This document shows, in pieces, positions 63,554-64,000 of a DNA stretch of 64,000 bases. The position numbers were made by a program, and so were the translations under genes. Source of the DNA: Bryobacterales bacterium (GTDB lineage Bacteria; Acidobacteriota; Terriglobia; Bryobacterales; Bryobacteraceae); contig PLMF01000427.1 in assembly GCA_003142355.1 (NCBI GenBank), positions 1 to 64,000 on the forward strand, read 5' to 3'. The first letter of the stretch is position 1; each line of letters opens with the position of its first letter. The notes beneath the pieces are model-generated. The model was not told the origin of the DNA and made no database searches. It was given only the letters and a program-made list of their open reading frames with translations.

Positions 63554-64000
63554 AGCTGGATGGGGCGGCTTGCCTACAGGTCTGCCGGATCCGGAGGTCC
63601 TGGCGCGCATGGCCGCCGAGTTTTTCGGCGCTTTTCCAGGAACGGGGGAAGTAGCTCAAGGCCCGGTAGCGACCCTTCCTCAGCCGCCGGCGCCGACAGT
63701 TCCGGGCGGCTCTGAGGCCTTCGATTCCTCCGCGGCGCCGGCCTTTTCCTTTCTACGGGAAGGCCGGCCGCTGTTTGGCGGCCGCGAGACCTTGGCGGAG
63801 CCGGGTATCGCGCCGCCCTCGATCCCTTTCCAGGCCGCCGCGCCGAAACTGGCGGCGGAGGCGGGAGGTCCGCCCACGCCGGCACTTCCCAGCGGCCTCG
63901 GCGCCGCCGAATCCGCATTCCCGGCTTTCTCCTTTCTGGAGGAGGCCCGGCCTCTGTTTTCGTATCCACCTTCAGCTCCGGGGCCAGTCCCCGTGTCCGG
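63540..64000 (+). CDS. Cysteine desulfurase cargo protein, N-terminal part (cut by window end)
   Basis: An open frame runs from ATG 63540, 14 bp inside the shell gene, to the window end (153 codons, no stop). The sequence is disordered and rich in Pro and Ala, with LPDPEVLARMAAEFFGAF near the start and two copies of a hydrophobic motif: PAFSFLREGRPLFG (residues about 67-80) and PAFSFLEEARPLFS (about 128-141). This matches the long disordered cargo-loading domain that precedes the catalytic SufS-like part in cysteine desulfurases packed by family 2A encapsulins. The catalytic domain lies outside the window, so the enzyme identity is inferred. Confidence 0.8.
   Translation, partial: MSTNEAGWGGLPTGLPDPEVLARMAAEFFGAFPGTGEVAQGPVATLPQPPAPTVPGGSEAFDSSAAPAFSFLREGRPLFGGRETLAEPGIAPPSIPFQAAAPKLAAEAGGPPTPALPSGLGAAESAFPAFSFLEEARPLFSYPPSAPGPVPVS

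Overview
The window is a high-GC bacterial chromosome segment. It most likely comes from Acidobacteriota of the Solibacter/Bryobacter type. Three observations support this: a large secreted repeat protein at 37.4-41.2 kb ends in the C-terminal domain described from Solibacter, an Oar-like TonB-dependent receptor lies at 47.2-50.4 kb, and there are several ECF sigma/anti-sigma pairs with secreted proteins. The taxonomic placement is an inference.

Left part (0-10.5 kb). A minus-strand operon with overlapping or near-abutting genes encodes an ECF-like sigma factor, a membrane zinc-finger anti-sigma protein, a TPR-CHAT (caspase-like) protein and an S41 protease. It is followed by an ISL3-type transposase remnant, a Myb/HTH DNA-binding protein, an unknown gene, a CPBP membrane protease and a DUF6932/XRE toxin-antitoxin-like pair.

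Defence block (10.6-28.2 kb). A complete type 2 BREX (Pgl) phage-defence operon lies on the minus strand in canonical order pglW-pglX-pglY(brxC)-pglZ-brxD-brxHI. Neighbouring genes overlap by 4 bp or are separated by at most 9 bp.

Envelope/surface block (28.2-41.2 kb). It holds a lipoprotein, a second ECF sigma/anti-sigma pair, an Ala/Pro/Gly-rich secreted protein, a family of secreted proteins sharing a repeated beta-rich module (with one truncated paralogue), and a 1271-residue protein built from 4.5 near-identical repeats of about 660 bp.

Scar region (41.2-46 kb). This stretch is gene-poor. It contains isolated tRNA T-arm-like sequences, a frameshifted gene, an intact MntA/HepT toxin-antitoxin pair, and a truncated Rrf2 duplicate joined to the end of a CpcT/CpeT-like gene.

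Transport/peptidase operon (46.2-52.2 kb). It encodes a TolB-like propeller protein, an Oar-like TonB receptor and an M28 peptidase.

Mercury and sulfur region (52.3-64 kb). A MarR-like regulator, hgcA, hgcB and a PLP decarboxylase form one transcription unit. HgcAB is the mercury-methylation pair, and both proteins carry their diagnostic motifs. Next come metY-cysK-rrf2, a DUF3034 protein, a carrier-protein-dependent cysteine pathway (cysM, a Mec-like JAMM protease, and a MoaD-MoeB-rhodanese triple fusion) and, divergently, a family 2A encapsulin shell gene followed by its cysteine desulfurase cargo, cut by the window end. The right end is therefore a thiol and persulfide metabolism neighbourhood that also carries the genes for methylmercury formation.
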